NCBI GenBank assembly: GCA_038234785.1
Contig: JBBQTC010000007.1
Span: forward strand, 1-64,000
Direction of reading: 5' to 3'
DNA from: UBA668 sp038234785
GTDB taxonomy: Bacteria; Actinomycetota; Acidimicrobiia; Acidimicrobiales; Ilumatobacteraceae
Length of the DNA stretch: 64,000 nt
Below are positions 54,408 through 62,639 of this stretch, piece by piece. Both the position numbers and the translations under genes were made by a program. Every line of letters starts with the position of its first letter. The first letter of the stretch is position 1. The notes under the pieces were generated by a model, which was not told the DNA's origin, ran no database searches, and saw nothing but the letters and a program-made list of their open reading frames with translations.

Positions 54408-55961
54408 ATGACCACGATCGAGCCCACGCCGCCGCGTCGACGAACAGGGGGACGGGCCGCGAGAACCGCCGCTCGGTCCGGACCCGGCGCGCGCCCGAGC
54501 GCGCCACCGTTCATCACCCGCGAGATCCCTCCGTACGAGTTGCTCAGCGAGGACGGCGTCGCTTCGGTGGAGGCACACGGCGACCGTCTCCTCGCCGAGA
54601 TCGGCATCGAGATCCGCGACGATGCCGAGGCACTCCAACTCTTCCGCGACGCCGGTGCCTCGATCGACGGCGTCACCGTCCACTTCGATCCGGGCCACGT
54701 CAAAGCCCTGTGCGCAACTGCGCCGCGCGAGTTCACCCAACTGGCACGGAACCCAGCCCACAACGTCCAGATCGGCGGCAACCACGTCGTGCTCGCTCCC
54801 ACGTACGGCTCGCCGTTCGTCCGCGACCTGCAGAGTGGACGCAGGTACGGCACGATGGAGGACTTCGAGAACTTCGTCAAACTCACCTACAGCACGCCGT
54901 GGCTCCACCATTCCGGTGGCACCGTGTGCGAGCCGACGGACGTGCCCGTCAACAAGCGCCATCTCGACATGGTGTACGCACACCTGCGGTACACCGACAA
55001 GGCGTTCATGGGGTCGGTCACGGCGCCCGAGCGTGCGGCCGACAGCATCGAGATGGCCAGGATCGCGTTCGGCGCCGAGGTAGTGGATCGCGAGTGCGTC
55101 ATCCTCGGCAACGTCAACGTCAACTCCCCGCTGGTCTGGGACGCCACGATGACGGGTGCTCTCAAGACCTACGCCAGAGCGAACCAGGCGCCGGTGGTCG
55201 TGCCGTTCATCCTCGGCGGAGCGATGGGCCCGGTCACGACTGCGGGTGCGGTCGCCCAGGCGCATGCGGAGACGCTCGTCGGTGTCGCGCTCGGACAGCT
55301 CGTCCGCCCGGGCTCACCGGTGATCTACGGCAACTTCCTCTCCTCGATGGCCCTGCGCAGCGGCAGCCCCACCTTCGGCATGCCAGAGCCGGCACTCGGG
55401 TCGCTGTTGGTCGGGCAACTGGCGCGACGGGTCGGGCTCCCTCTGCGGTGTTCGGGCGCATTCACATCCTCAAAGGTTCCCGACGGACAGGCCATGACCG
55501 AGTCGGCGGTCAGCATGATGTCGGCGCTGCTGTGCGGCGCGAACTTCATCCTCCATTCTGCGGGTTGGCTCGAGGGTGGACTGACGATGGGCTACGAGAA
55601 GTTCATGATGGACCTCGACCTCTGCGGCTCCGCGCACACCTATCTCAAGGGCGTGTCGCTCGACGAGGATCAGTTCGCCTTCGACGGATTCGCAGAGGTC
55701 GGGCCGGGCAAGCACTTCTTCGGCTCGCAGCACACCCTGCGCCACTATCAGTCCGCGTTCTACGAGCCGTCGCTGAGCGACAACACCTCCTACGAACAGT
55801 GGCGTGACGCCGGAGAGATGGCGTCCGAGCAGCGCGCCGCGGTGATGGTCCGCGACACGCTCGGAAGCTACGAGGCCCCGCCGATCGACGATGCGGTGAA
55901 CGCCGAGCTCCAGGAGTTCGTCGCGCGGCGCAAGTCCGAGATGCCGGACCAGTGGTACTGA
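54408..55961 (+). CDS. MttB-family methyltransferase 2 (no pyrrolysine)
   Basis: This 517-residue second COG5598 protein is paralogous to the one at 44279. Shared features are VEAHGDRLLAEIGIEI, PVVVPFILGGAMGPVTTAGAVAQAHAETLVG, RPGSPVIYGNFLSSM and the C-terminal EVGPGKHFFGSQHTLRHYQSAFYEP. No in-frame TAG is present. The N-terminus is again Arg/Pro-rich and probably flexible. The ATG at 54408 follows a GGGGGAA site. It is 20 bp upstream of the DgcA-like flavoprotein, so the two are likely sequential steps on one methylated amine. No corrinoid carrier is nearby. Confidence 0.9.
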   Translation: MTTIEPTPPRRRTGGRAARTAARSGPGARPSAPPFITREIPPYELLSEDGVASVEAHGDRLLAEIGIEIRDDAEALQLFRDAGASIDGVTVHFDPGHVKALCATAPREFTQLARNPAHNVQIGGNHVVLAPTYGSPFVRDLQSGRRYGTMEDFENFVKLTYSTPWLHHSGGTVCEPTDVPVNKRHLDMVYAHLRYTDKAFMGSVTAPERAADSIEMARIAFGAEVVDRECVILGNVNVNSPLVWDATMTGALKTYARANQAPVVVPFILGGAMGPVTTAGAVAQAHAETLVGVALGQLVRPGSPVIYGNFLSSMALRSGSPTFGMPEPALGSLLVGQLARRVGLPLRCSGAFTSSKVPDGQAMTESAVSMMSALLCGANFILHSAGWLEGGLTMGYEKFMMDLDLCGSAHTYLKGVSLDEDQFAFDGFAEVGPGKHFFGSQHTLRHYQSAFYEPSLSDNTSYEQWRDAGEMASEQRAAVMVRDTLGSYEAPPIDDAVNAELQEFVARRKSEMPDQWY

Positions 55962-55980
55962 GGCGACAGGGGCACCGGCG

Positions 55981-58029
55981 GTGAACGACGCACGCACCGA
56001 CCCACTCCTTCAACCGTTCCAGCTGAAGCACCTGCGGTTGAAGAACCGCGTGATGAGCACCTCCCACGAGCCCGCGTACAGCGAGGACGGCATGCCCAAG
56101 GAGCGCTACGCGGCGTACCACGCCGAGAAGGCCAAGGGCGGGCTGGCTCTGACGATGACGGCAGGCACCGCAGTGGTCAGTCCTGACAGTCCGCCAGCGT
56201 TCGGCAACCTGTTCGCGTACGCCGACGAGATCGTGCCGTGGATCCAGCGAATGACCGACGCCATCCACGAACACGAGTGCGCGGCGATGATCCAGATCAG
56301 CCATCTCGGCCGGCGCACCGGGTGGAGCCAGGACGACTGGCTGCCGGTCGTGGCGCCGTCGCGTCTGCGCGAGCCCGCGCACCGATCGCACCCGAAAGAG
56401 GCAGAGCCCTGGGACATCCGCCGGATCGTCGGCCACTATGCCGACGCCGCGGAACGGATGAAGGCCGGCGGCATGGACGGCATCGAGATCGAGGCGTATG
56501 GGCACCTCTTCGACCAGTTCCTCTCCCCCGCCACGAATCATCGGACCGACGAGTGGGGCGGGTCGTTCGAGCACCGGCTGCGCTTTCCGATGGCGGTGCT
56601 GCGCGCCGTGCGCGAGCGGGTGGGTGCGGACTACATCGTCGGCGTGCGGATGGTGATCGACGAGCAACTTCCCGACGGTCTGGACACCCGTGGCGGGCTC
56701 GACGCCGTGCAGCGGTTCGCGGCGGAGGGCCTGATCGACTTCGTCAACGTGATCCGCGGCAGCATCGCCAACGACGCGCTGCTGTCGGAGGTGATCCCCT
56801 TGCACGGGATGCCATCGGCGCCGCACCTCGACTTCGCCGGCATGGTGCGCGAGCACACCGACATCGCGGTGTTCCACGCCTCCAAGATCGACGACATCGC
56901 CACCGCACGCCATGCAATCCGAGAGGGCAAGGTCGACATGATCGGCATGACACGCGCCCATCTCGCCGACCCGTACCTCGTCACCAAGATCCGACTCGGC
57001 CAGGAGTCCACGGTCCGGCCCTGCGTGGGCGCGACGTACTGCCTCGATCGCATCTACCAGGCAGGCGAGGCGCTGTGCATCCACAACGCGGCAACCGGAC
57101 GCGAACTGTCGATGCCCCATGTCATCGATCGGGCGACCTCTTCCCGTCGCGTCGTCGTGATCGGTGCCGGCCCCGGAGGGCTCGAAGCGGCCCGGGTGAG
57201 TGCCGAACGCGGCCACACGGTCACGGTTCTCGAGGCGATGCCGTGGGCCGGCGGGCAGCTGCGCCTCGCCGCCCGCAACCATCGCCGACGCGATCTGATG
57301 GGCATCGTCGAATGGCGGGTGGCAGAGCTCGATCGCCTCGGTGTCGAGGTTCGCTACGACACCTACGCCGACGATCGCGTCGTCATGGACCTCGCACCCG
57401 ACGTCGTCATCGTCGCGACTGGCGGCATGCCACAGAACCCTGCGGTGGAAGCGGGGGCCGACTTGATGGTGAACGCGTGGGACGTCGTCGGCGGCGACGC
57501 CCGGCCCGACGGCGACGTGATTCTCTACGACGACGACGGATCCCACTCGGCGATGACCACCGCCGAGATCCTCGCCCGACAGGGGGTCCACCTCGAACTG
57601 GTCACGCCGGAACGCACGATGGGCGTCGACGTCGGCGGGCTCAACCTCGTCCCGTATGCGAGGGCACTCAACGAAGCCGACGTCCGCGTCACGCTGAACC
57701 AGCGTGTGATGTCGATCGCCCGCCGACCCGATGGGCGACTGGCGGTCGACATCGGCAGCGACCACTCGCCGGTCCGACACACCCGCATCGTCGACGCGGT
57801 GGTCGGCGACCACGGAGTGCTCGCCAATGACGAGCTCTACCACGCCCTCGTGCCGGGCTCACTGAACCTCGGCGAGGTCGACCATCACGCGCTCGTGCAC
57901 GGCGACCCGCAGACCGTGCGATCCAACGAGTCAGGCACCTATCAGGTCTTCCGCATCGGCGACGCAGTCGCGGGCCGCAACATCCACGCGGCGATCTTCG
58001 ATGCGCTCCGACTCTGCAAGGACCTCTGA
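55981..58029 (+). CDS. DgcA/TMADH-like flavoprotein
   Basis: This 682-residue protein has an FMN-binding Old Yellow Enzyme barrel (residues 1-345: PFQLKHLRLKNRVMSTSHEPAYS, FLSPATNHRTDEWGG). It then has an iron-sulfur loop and an FAD/NAD-like domain (VVVIGAGPGGLEAARVSAERGH). The architecture matches trimethylamine dehydrogenase, 2,4-dienoyl-CoA reductase and the dimethylglycine demethylase subunit DgcA. The iron-sulfur loop has C348, C354 and C366, but the second ligand position is alanine (A351). A GTG at 55981 starts 20 bp after methyltransferase 2. Demethylation of a dimethylated amine is the likely reaction. Confidence 0.88.
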   Translation: MNDARTDPLLQPFQLKHLRLKNRVMSTSHEPAYSEDGMPKERYAAYHAEKAKGGLALTMTAGTAVVSPDSPPAFGNLFAYADEIVPWIQRMTDAIHEHECAAMIQISHLGRRTGWSQDDWLPVVAPSRLREPAHRSHPKEAEPWDIRRIVGHYADAAERMKAGGMDGIEIEAYGHLFDQFLSPATNHRTDEWGGSFEHRLRFPMAVLRAVRERVGADYIVGVRMVIDEQLPDGLDTRGGLDAVQRFAAEGLIDFVNVIRGSIANDALLSEVIPLHGMPSAPHLDFAGMVREHTDIAVFHASKIDDIATARHAIREGKVDMIGMTRAHLADPYLVTKIRLGQESTVRPCVGATYCLDRIYQAGEALCIHNAATGRELSMPHVIDRATSSRRVVVIGAGPGGLEAARVSAERGHTVTVLEAMPWAGGQLRLAARNHRRRDLMGIVEWRVAELDRLGVEVRYDTYADDRVVMDLAPDVVIVATGGMPQNPAVEAGADLMVNAWDVVGGDARPDGDVILYDDDGSHSAMTTAEILARQGVHLELVTPERTMGVDVGGLNLVPYARALNEADVRVTLNQRVMSIARRPDGRLAVDIGSDHSPVRHTRIVDAVVGDHGVLANDELYHALVPGSLNLGEVDHHALVHGDPQTVRSNESGTYQVFRIGDAVAGRNIHAAIFDALRLCKDL

Positions 58030-58055
58030 CGCCGCCCCCGAGGTCCCGCCCCGAT

Positions 58056-58104
58056 GCCGCAGGCCCGAAATGATGCCCCAGGGGCATCATTCGGGGCCTG
58101 CGGC
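58056..58104. terminator. Long hairpin after the DgcA-like gene
   Basis: Two 24-nt arms (58056-58079 and 58081-58104) are complementary at 22 of 24 positions with one base at the centre. The centre reads GCCCC-A-GGGGC. There is no U-run. It sits 27 bp after the stop and 41 bp before the IclR-type operator of fhs, so it probably insulates the two units. Confidence 0.8.
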
Positions 58105-58144
58105 GGCGCGACCGGCGAGCTCTGAATGTTCCGTATCGTGGATT

Positions 58145-58174
58145 GTTCCACCAGGCGGAACGATGCGCTATTCT
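58145..58174 (+). promoter_or_regulatory. IclR-type operator and promoter of fhs operon
   Basis: GTTCC (58145-58149) and GGAAC (58157-58161) form an inverted repeat with a 7-bp spacer, followed by a -10-like TATTCT (58169-58174). The same arrangement, GTTCC-N7-GGAACG then a -10 box, occurs at 61836-61866 before the iclR gene. A further GTTCC half site lies just upstream. Binding by the IclR protein at 61905 is inferred. Confidence 0.8.
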
Positions 58175-58227
58175 TGGCACGATCGTTCCCTCAACGTCGA
58201 GGGGATTCCGTCCTCCAGGGGGTAACC

Positions 58228-59925
58228 GTGTCCTTCCCGTCCGATCTCGAGATCGCACGCGCTGCGAAGCTCGCTCCGCTCGCCGACATCGCCGCCCAGA
58301 TGGGCATCGGCCCGCACTTGCTGGAGGCCCACGGCGAGGACCTGGCGAAGATCAAGCTCGAGGCCATCGAAGAGCTCAGCGATCGCCCCAAGGCGAAGTA
58401 CGTCGTCGTCACGGCGATCACCCCGACCCCGCTGGGCGAGGGCAAGACCACGACCACGGTCGGCCTCGGCCAGGCGATGCAGCACATCGGCAAGCGTGCC
58501 GTCATCAGTCTCCGCCAACCCAGCATGGGGCCGACGTTCGGCATCAAGGGCGGCGCCGCAGGTGGCGGCTACAGCCAGGTCGTCCCCATGGAGTTGCTCA
58601 ACCTGCACCTCACCGGCGACTTCCACGCGGTCACCGCGGCCCACAACCTGCTCTCGGCAATGGTCGACAACCACCTGCACCAGGGCAACGAGCTGGGGCT
58701 CGATCTTCACAACATCACCTGGCGACGAGTGCTCGACGTCAACGACCGTGCACTGCGCAACATCATCGTCGGGCTGGGCGGGAAGATGGACGGCGTCACC
58801 CGCCAGACCGGGTTCGACATCACTGCGGCCTCCGAGGTCATGGCGATCTTCGCCCTGTCGACATCGCTCGAGGACATGCGTGCCCGCATGGGGCGCATCG
58901 TGGTGGGGTACACCAAGGACGGCGACCCGGTCACCGCCGAACAACTCAAGGGCGCCGGCTCGATGGCCGTCATCATGAAGGAGGCGCTGAAGCCCAACCT
59001 GCTCCAGACGCTCGAACACACGCCGGTGATCGTGCACGCAGGCCCGTTCGGCAACATCGCCCACGGCAACAGCTCGATCGTCGGCGACCTGATCGGCATC
59101 CGTGGCGGTGACTACCTCATCACCGAGGCCGGCTTCGGCGCCGACATGGGTGCAGAGCGGTTCTTCAACATCAAGTGCCGCACCTCCGGCATGGTGCCCG
59201 ACGCAGCGGTGCTCGTCGCAACGGTCCGGGCGCTCAAGGCGCACAGCGGCAAGTTCAAGATCGTTGCCGGCAAGCCGCTGCCGGCCGACCTGCTCGCCGA
59301 GAACCCCGACGATGTTCGGGCGGGCGCAGCGAACCTCATCAAGCAGATCGAGAACGTCAAGGTGCACGGCGTCTCCCCCGTCGTCGCCATCAACGCGTTC
59401 CCCGGAGACTTCGCCAGCGAGCACGCGGCGATCCGCGAGATCGCCGAGAGCGTCGGCGCTCGCGTCGCGGTCTGCACGCACTTCTCCGATGGCGGCGCCG
59501 GCGCCACCGATCTGGCCCGTGCCGTGGTCGAGGCCTGCGACGAGCCGAGCAACTTCCAGTTCTGCTACGAGGACGAGGACTCGCTGAAGACCAAGATCGA
59601 GAAGGTCGCCACGAAGATCTACGGCGCAGCCAACGTCACCTACTCCGCGGCGGCGAACACCCAGCTCGCTCGCTACGAGAAGAACGGCTTCGGCCACCTG
59701 CCCGTCTGCATCGCCAAGACCCACCTGTCGATCAGCTCCGACGCCTCGCTGAAGGGCGCTCCCACGGGGCACACGGTCAACGTCCGCGAGGTACGGGCCA
59801 GTGTCGGGGCAGGGTTCGTGTATCCCATCTGCGGCGACATGACCACGATGCCCGGCCTCGGGTCGGCACCGGCGGCGAGCATCATCGACTTCGACGAGCA
59901 CGGCGAGATCATCGGGTTGTCATGA
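58228..59925 (+). CDS. fhs: Formate-tetrahydrofolate ligase
   Basis: This 565-residue enzyme links formate and tetrahydrofolate with ATP, reversibly. The P-loop PTPLGEGKTTTTVGLGQAM and the segments RQPSMGPTFGIKGGAAGGGYSQV and DITAASEVMAIFALS are diagnostic. The GTG at 58228 follows AGGGGG and gives the usual family N-terminus (SDLEIARAAKLAPLADIA). It overlaps folD by four bases. In a methylated-amine pathway it can run towards formate, releasing ATP, after FolD oxidises methylene-folate. Confidence 0.97.
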   Translation: MSFPSDLEIARAAKLAPLADIAAQMGIGPHLLEAHGEDLAKIKLEAIEELSDRPKAKYVVVTAITPTPLGEGKTTTTVGLGQAMQHIGKRAVISLRQPSMGPTFGIKGGAAGGGYSQVVPMELLNLHLTGDFHAVTAAHNLLSAMVDNHLHQGNELGLDLHNITWRRVLDVNDRALRNIIVGLGGKMDGVTRQTGFDITAASEVMAIFALSTSLEDMRARMGRIVVGYTKDGDPVTAEQLKGAGSMAVIMKEALKPNLLQTLEHTPVIVHAGPFGNIAHGNSSIVGDLIGIRGGDYLITEAGFGADMGAERFFNIKCRTSGMVPDAAVLVATVRALKAHSGKFKIVAGKPLPADLLAENPDDVRAGAANLIKQIENVKVHGVSPVVAINAFPGDFASEHAAIREIAESVGARVAVCTHFSDGGAGATDLARAVVEACDEPSNFQFCYEDEDSLKTKIEKVATKIYGAANVTYSAAANTQLARYEKNGFGHLPVCIAKTHLSISSDASLKGAPTGHTVNVREVRASVGAGFVYPICGDMTTMPGLGSAPAASIIDFDEHGEIIGLS

Positions 59926-60812
59926 GCGAGAACTTCGACCGCACGCCCGGCGGAGCGATCCTGATGGACGGCATCCGCTTGCGCGGCGAGATCATCGCCC
60001 AGCTGAGGGCGACGATCGACGCTGCCGGTTCGCCGAGCGTCTGTCTCGCCACCGTGCTCGTCGGCGACGACAAGCCGAGCCAGCTCTACGTCGCCAGCAA
60101 GCGCAAACTCGCCGGCGAGGCAGGCATGCAATCACGACACGTCGGGCTGCCCAACGACGCGTCGCAGGCCCAGGTCGAGGACGCGGTCGCCGAACTCGTG
60201 GCCGACCCGGCGGTGCACGGCATCCTCTGCCAACTTCCCCTGCCCGACGGACTCGACCCGGAACCCGTGCTCGCGCTGATCCCTCCGGAGAAGGACGTCG
60301 ACGGTCTCACCGAGCGCTCGATGGGGCGCCTCGTGCGCGGGCTGCCCGGCCACGTCGGCTGCACCCCACTCGGCGTGATGCGACTGCTCGAGCGCTACGG
60401 CGTTGCCACGTCGGGCAAACGGGCCACCGTGATCGGGCGCTCCACGCTCACCGGACTGCCCCAGGTGCTGCTGCTCGGGCGCAAAGGCGTCGACACCACC
60501 GTCACGCTGGCACACTCGCGCACCGGCGCGGCCGACATGCTCGAGGTCTGCCGTCAGGCCGACATCATCGTCGCCTGCGCCGGCCAGGCGCGGATGATCA
60601 CGGCTGCGCACGTCAAGCCCGGTGCGGCCGTGGTCGACGTTGGTGTCTCGCGCACCGAGGCGGGCATCGTCGGCGACGTCGATTTCGACGCCGTGCAGGC
60701 GATCGCCGGGGCGATCACGCCCATGCCTCGCGGCACCGGCCCGATGACCATCGCCTGCTTGCTGGAGAACACGCTCTCCGCGGCTCGCATGCTGGGAGCC
60801 TTTCCCGCGTGA
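59922..60812 (+). CDS. folD: Methylene-THF dehydrogenase/cyclohydrolase
   Basis: This 296-residue bifunctional enzyme interconverts methylene-, methenyl- and formyl-tetrahydrofolate. The catalytic lysine lies in YVASKRKLAGEAG. The folate segment is GILCQLPLPDGLD, and the NAD(P) site VIGRSTLTGLPQVLLL. The FolD signature reads PMPRGTGPMTIACLLENT. The ATG overlaps the fhs stop, and the gene ends in a GTGA overlap with the Ldh-type gene, so the three are one translational unit. Confidence 0.96.
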   Translation: MSENFDRTPGGAILMDGIRLRGEIIAQLRATIDAAGSPSVCLATVLVGDDKPSQLYVASKRKLAGEAGMQSRHVGLPNDASQAQVEDAVAELVADPAVHGILCQLPLPDGLDPEPVLALIPPEKDVDGLTERSMGRLVRGLPGHVGCTPLGVMRLLERYGVATSGKRATVIGRSTLTGLPQVLLLGRKGVDTTVTLAHSRTGAADMLEVCRQADIIVACAGQARMITAAHVKPGAAVVDVGVSRTEAGIVGDVDFDAVQAIAGAITPMPRGTGPMTIACLLENTLSAARMLGAFPA

Positions 60813-61846
60813 CGGGTGGCCACACGCTGCTCACCCTCGACCAGATCGAGGACATCAGCCGGCGGATGCTGCGGGCGTCCGGCGCCTCGCCGCTGCAGAC
60901 CGATGCCACCGCCCGGAGCATCCGGGAAGCCGAGGCCGAGGGCATCCGCACCGTCGGGCTGAGCTACCTGCCCACCTACTGCGATCACGTCGCATGCGGC
61001 AAGGTGATCGGCGACGCGGTTCCACGCGTCACCCGCCCACGCCCTGGCACCGTCGTGGTCGACGCAGGTCTCGGTTTCTGCCATCCCGCATTCGAAGCCG
61101 GCGAGTCACACCTCGTCGCGAGCGCACTCGAGAACGGCGTCGCCCTGGTGGCGATCACGCACTCGTACTCGGCCGGGGTGCTCGGCTGGTTCGTGGACCG
61201 CCTCGCTCGCCAGGGACTGGTCGCGATCATGTTCGCCAACTCGTCGGCGCTGATGGCGCCACATGGCGGCACCCGTCCCTTCTTCGGCACCAACCCGATC
61301 GCGTGGGCGGCTCCTCGCCGCAACGGCGTACCCGTGGTGGCCGATCTCTCGTCGTCGGCCGTGGCCTGGGTGCGGGTGAACGCTGCGGCCCAGGCCGGTG
61401 AAGCGATCCCTCTCGGCTGGGCGCTCGATGCGAACGGCACACCCACCACCGACGCAGTGAAAGCGCTCGCCGGGTCGATGGCGCCGTCGGGTGGCCACAA
61501 GGGCTCGGCCCTCGCCCTCCTCGTCGACGTGATGGCCGGCGGGGTCGCCGGGTCCAACTTCTCACACGAGGCGTCGAGTTTCGGCGGCACCGTGGGCGGT
61601 CCGCCGGATGTCGGCCAGGTGGTGCTGGCCATCGATCCCACCGCCACGATGGGCGAGGCGTTCCTCGACCGACTCGAGCACGAGTTCTCCGCGCTCGCCG
61701 CGGAGCCGGGGGCGCGCCTGCCCGGCGACCGGCGGCTCGCCGACCGCGCCGCGGCCGAACGCGACGGCGTGTCTGTGCCTGCGGATCTGCTGGCGCTGCT
61801 GCACGAGTACGCGACGACCGGCTCACCCGCTCGGCGTTCCATCTAG
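60809..61846 (+). CDS. Ldh-family (malate/lactate/ureidoglycolate) dehydrogenase
   Basis: This 345-residue NAD(P)-dependent oxidoreductase of the malate/L-lactate dehydrogenase (Ldh_2) family shows IREAEAEGIRTVGLSYLPTYCDH, the catalytic histidine in VALVAITHSYSAG, and FFGTNPIAWAAP. Family members reduce or oxidise 2-keto/2-hydroxy acids or cyclic imino acids such as pyrroline-2-carboxylate. The latter would fit proline-betaine breakdown, but that is inference. Its stop codon lies inside the IclR-type operator of the next gene. Confidence 0.88.
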   Translation: MTGGHTLLTLDQIEDISRRMLRASGASPLQTDATARSIREAEAEGIRTVGLSYLPTYCDHVACGKVIGDAVPRVTRPRPGTVVVDAGLGFCHPAFEAGESHLVASALENGVALVAITHSYSAGVLGWFVDRLARQGLVAIMFANSSALMAPHGGTRPFFGTNPIAWAAPRRNGVPVVADLSSSAVAWVRVNAAAQAGEAIPLGWALDANGTPTTDAVKALAGSMAPSGGHKGSALALLVDVMAGGVAGSNFSHEASSFGGTVGGPPDVGQVVLAIDPTATMGEAFLDRLEHEFSALAAEPGARLPGDRRLADRAAAERDGVSVPADLLALLHEYATTGSPARRSI

Positions 61847-61866
61847 CGGAACGTATGCCGTATGAT
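61836..61866 (+). promoter_or_regulatory. IclR-type operator and promoter of iclR
   Basis: CGTTCC and GGAACG flank a 7-bp spacer (perfect 6-bp arms, 61835-61853), followed by TATGAT at 61861-61866, a near-perfect -10 box. The palindrome covers the -35 position and the stop codon of the upstream gene. It is the same motif as before fhs, which argues for autoregulation. Confidence 0.85.
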
Positions 61867-61904
61867 GGGACGTACCGGAAGGGACGGACCGGGAAGGGGC
61901 ACCG

Positions 61905-62639
61905 ATGACGACCGTGCAATCGATCGACCGAGCATTCGCGGTGCTGCGATCGCTGACCGCCGGTCCGGCCGGTGTCACCGACATCGCCGACCGCGTCGAG
62001 TTGCCCAAGAGCACCGTGTCGAGGCTGTTGTCGACGCTGGAAGAACTCGGTGCCGTCGAGCAGGTCGCCGTCGGGGGGGACTACCGCATCGGCTGGGCGA
62101 TGCTCGAACTCGCTGCTGCGGCACGTCCCGGCAGGTCGTTGGTCTCAGTGGCACGCCCCCATCTCGCCGAACTGAACCGGCTCACCGGCGAGGCCGCCGG
62201 CATCTCCATCCCCGACGGCATCGAGATGCTCTATCTCGACCAGCTCACACCCGACAGCGAGTTGCAGGTGAGGGATTGGACGGGCCACCGTATTCCCATG
62301 CACGCCGTGCCATCGGGCCAAGTGGTGCTCGCCTCCGACCCGGATCTCGTCGCCCGCGTCACCGACGGTCCGCTCACCCGGTTCAGCGAGCACACGATCA
62401 CCTCCGCCGTCGAGCTGCAGAAGCGACTCGCGCTGGTCGATCACGACGGCTACGCGTGGGCCTTCGAGGAGTTCGCCGTCGGTCTCAACTCCGTGGCAGC
62501 AGCAGTGCGCGCCGAAGACGGCCACGTGATCGCATCGCTGCACGTCTACGGACCCGCATCCCGCTTTCCCGGCGACACCGACCTTGCGGAACTCGGTGCG
62601 CTCGTGCGAGCGACCGCCGACAAGATCCGCATCGACTGA
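61905..62639 (+). CDS. IclR-family regulator of the one-carbon/amine genes
   Basis: This 244-residue protein has an N-terminal winged helix (MTTVQSIDRAFAVLRSLTAGPAGVTDIADRVELPKSTVSRLLSTLEELG) and an effector domain with DGIEMLYLDQLTPDSELQVRDWTG and the AFEEFAVGLNSVAAAVR pocket region. The start follows GGGAAGGGG. Matching palindromes lie before itself and before fhs, so it probably controls both. Its stop overlaps the betA-like start (TGATG). Confidence 0.93.
   Translation: MTTVQSIDRAFAVLRSLTAGPAGVTDIADRVELPKSTVSRLLSTLEELGAVEQVAVGGDYRIGWAMLELAAAARPGRSLVSVARPHLAELNRLTGEAAGISIPDGIEMLYLDQLTPDSELQVRDWTGHRIPMHAVPSGQVVLASDPDLVARVTDGPLTRFSEHTITSAVELQKRLALVDHDGYAWAFEEFAVGLNSVAAAVRAEDGHVIASLHVYGPASRFPGDTDLAELGALVRATADKIRID

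Noticed and set aside
44279..55961. Pyrrolysine-containing trimethylamine methyltransferases.
   Set aside because: Both MttB-like genes run from start to stop without an in-frame TAG, so pyrrolysine decoding is neither needed nor supported.
55645..57843. A 732-codon open frame on the minus strand opposite the DgcA-like gene.
   Set aside because: It is the complementary shadow of a well-supported flavoprotein gene, with repetitive His/Val/Asp/Arg composition.
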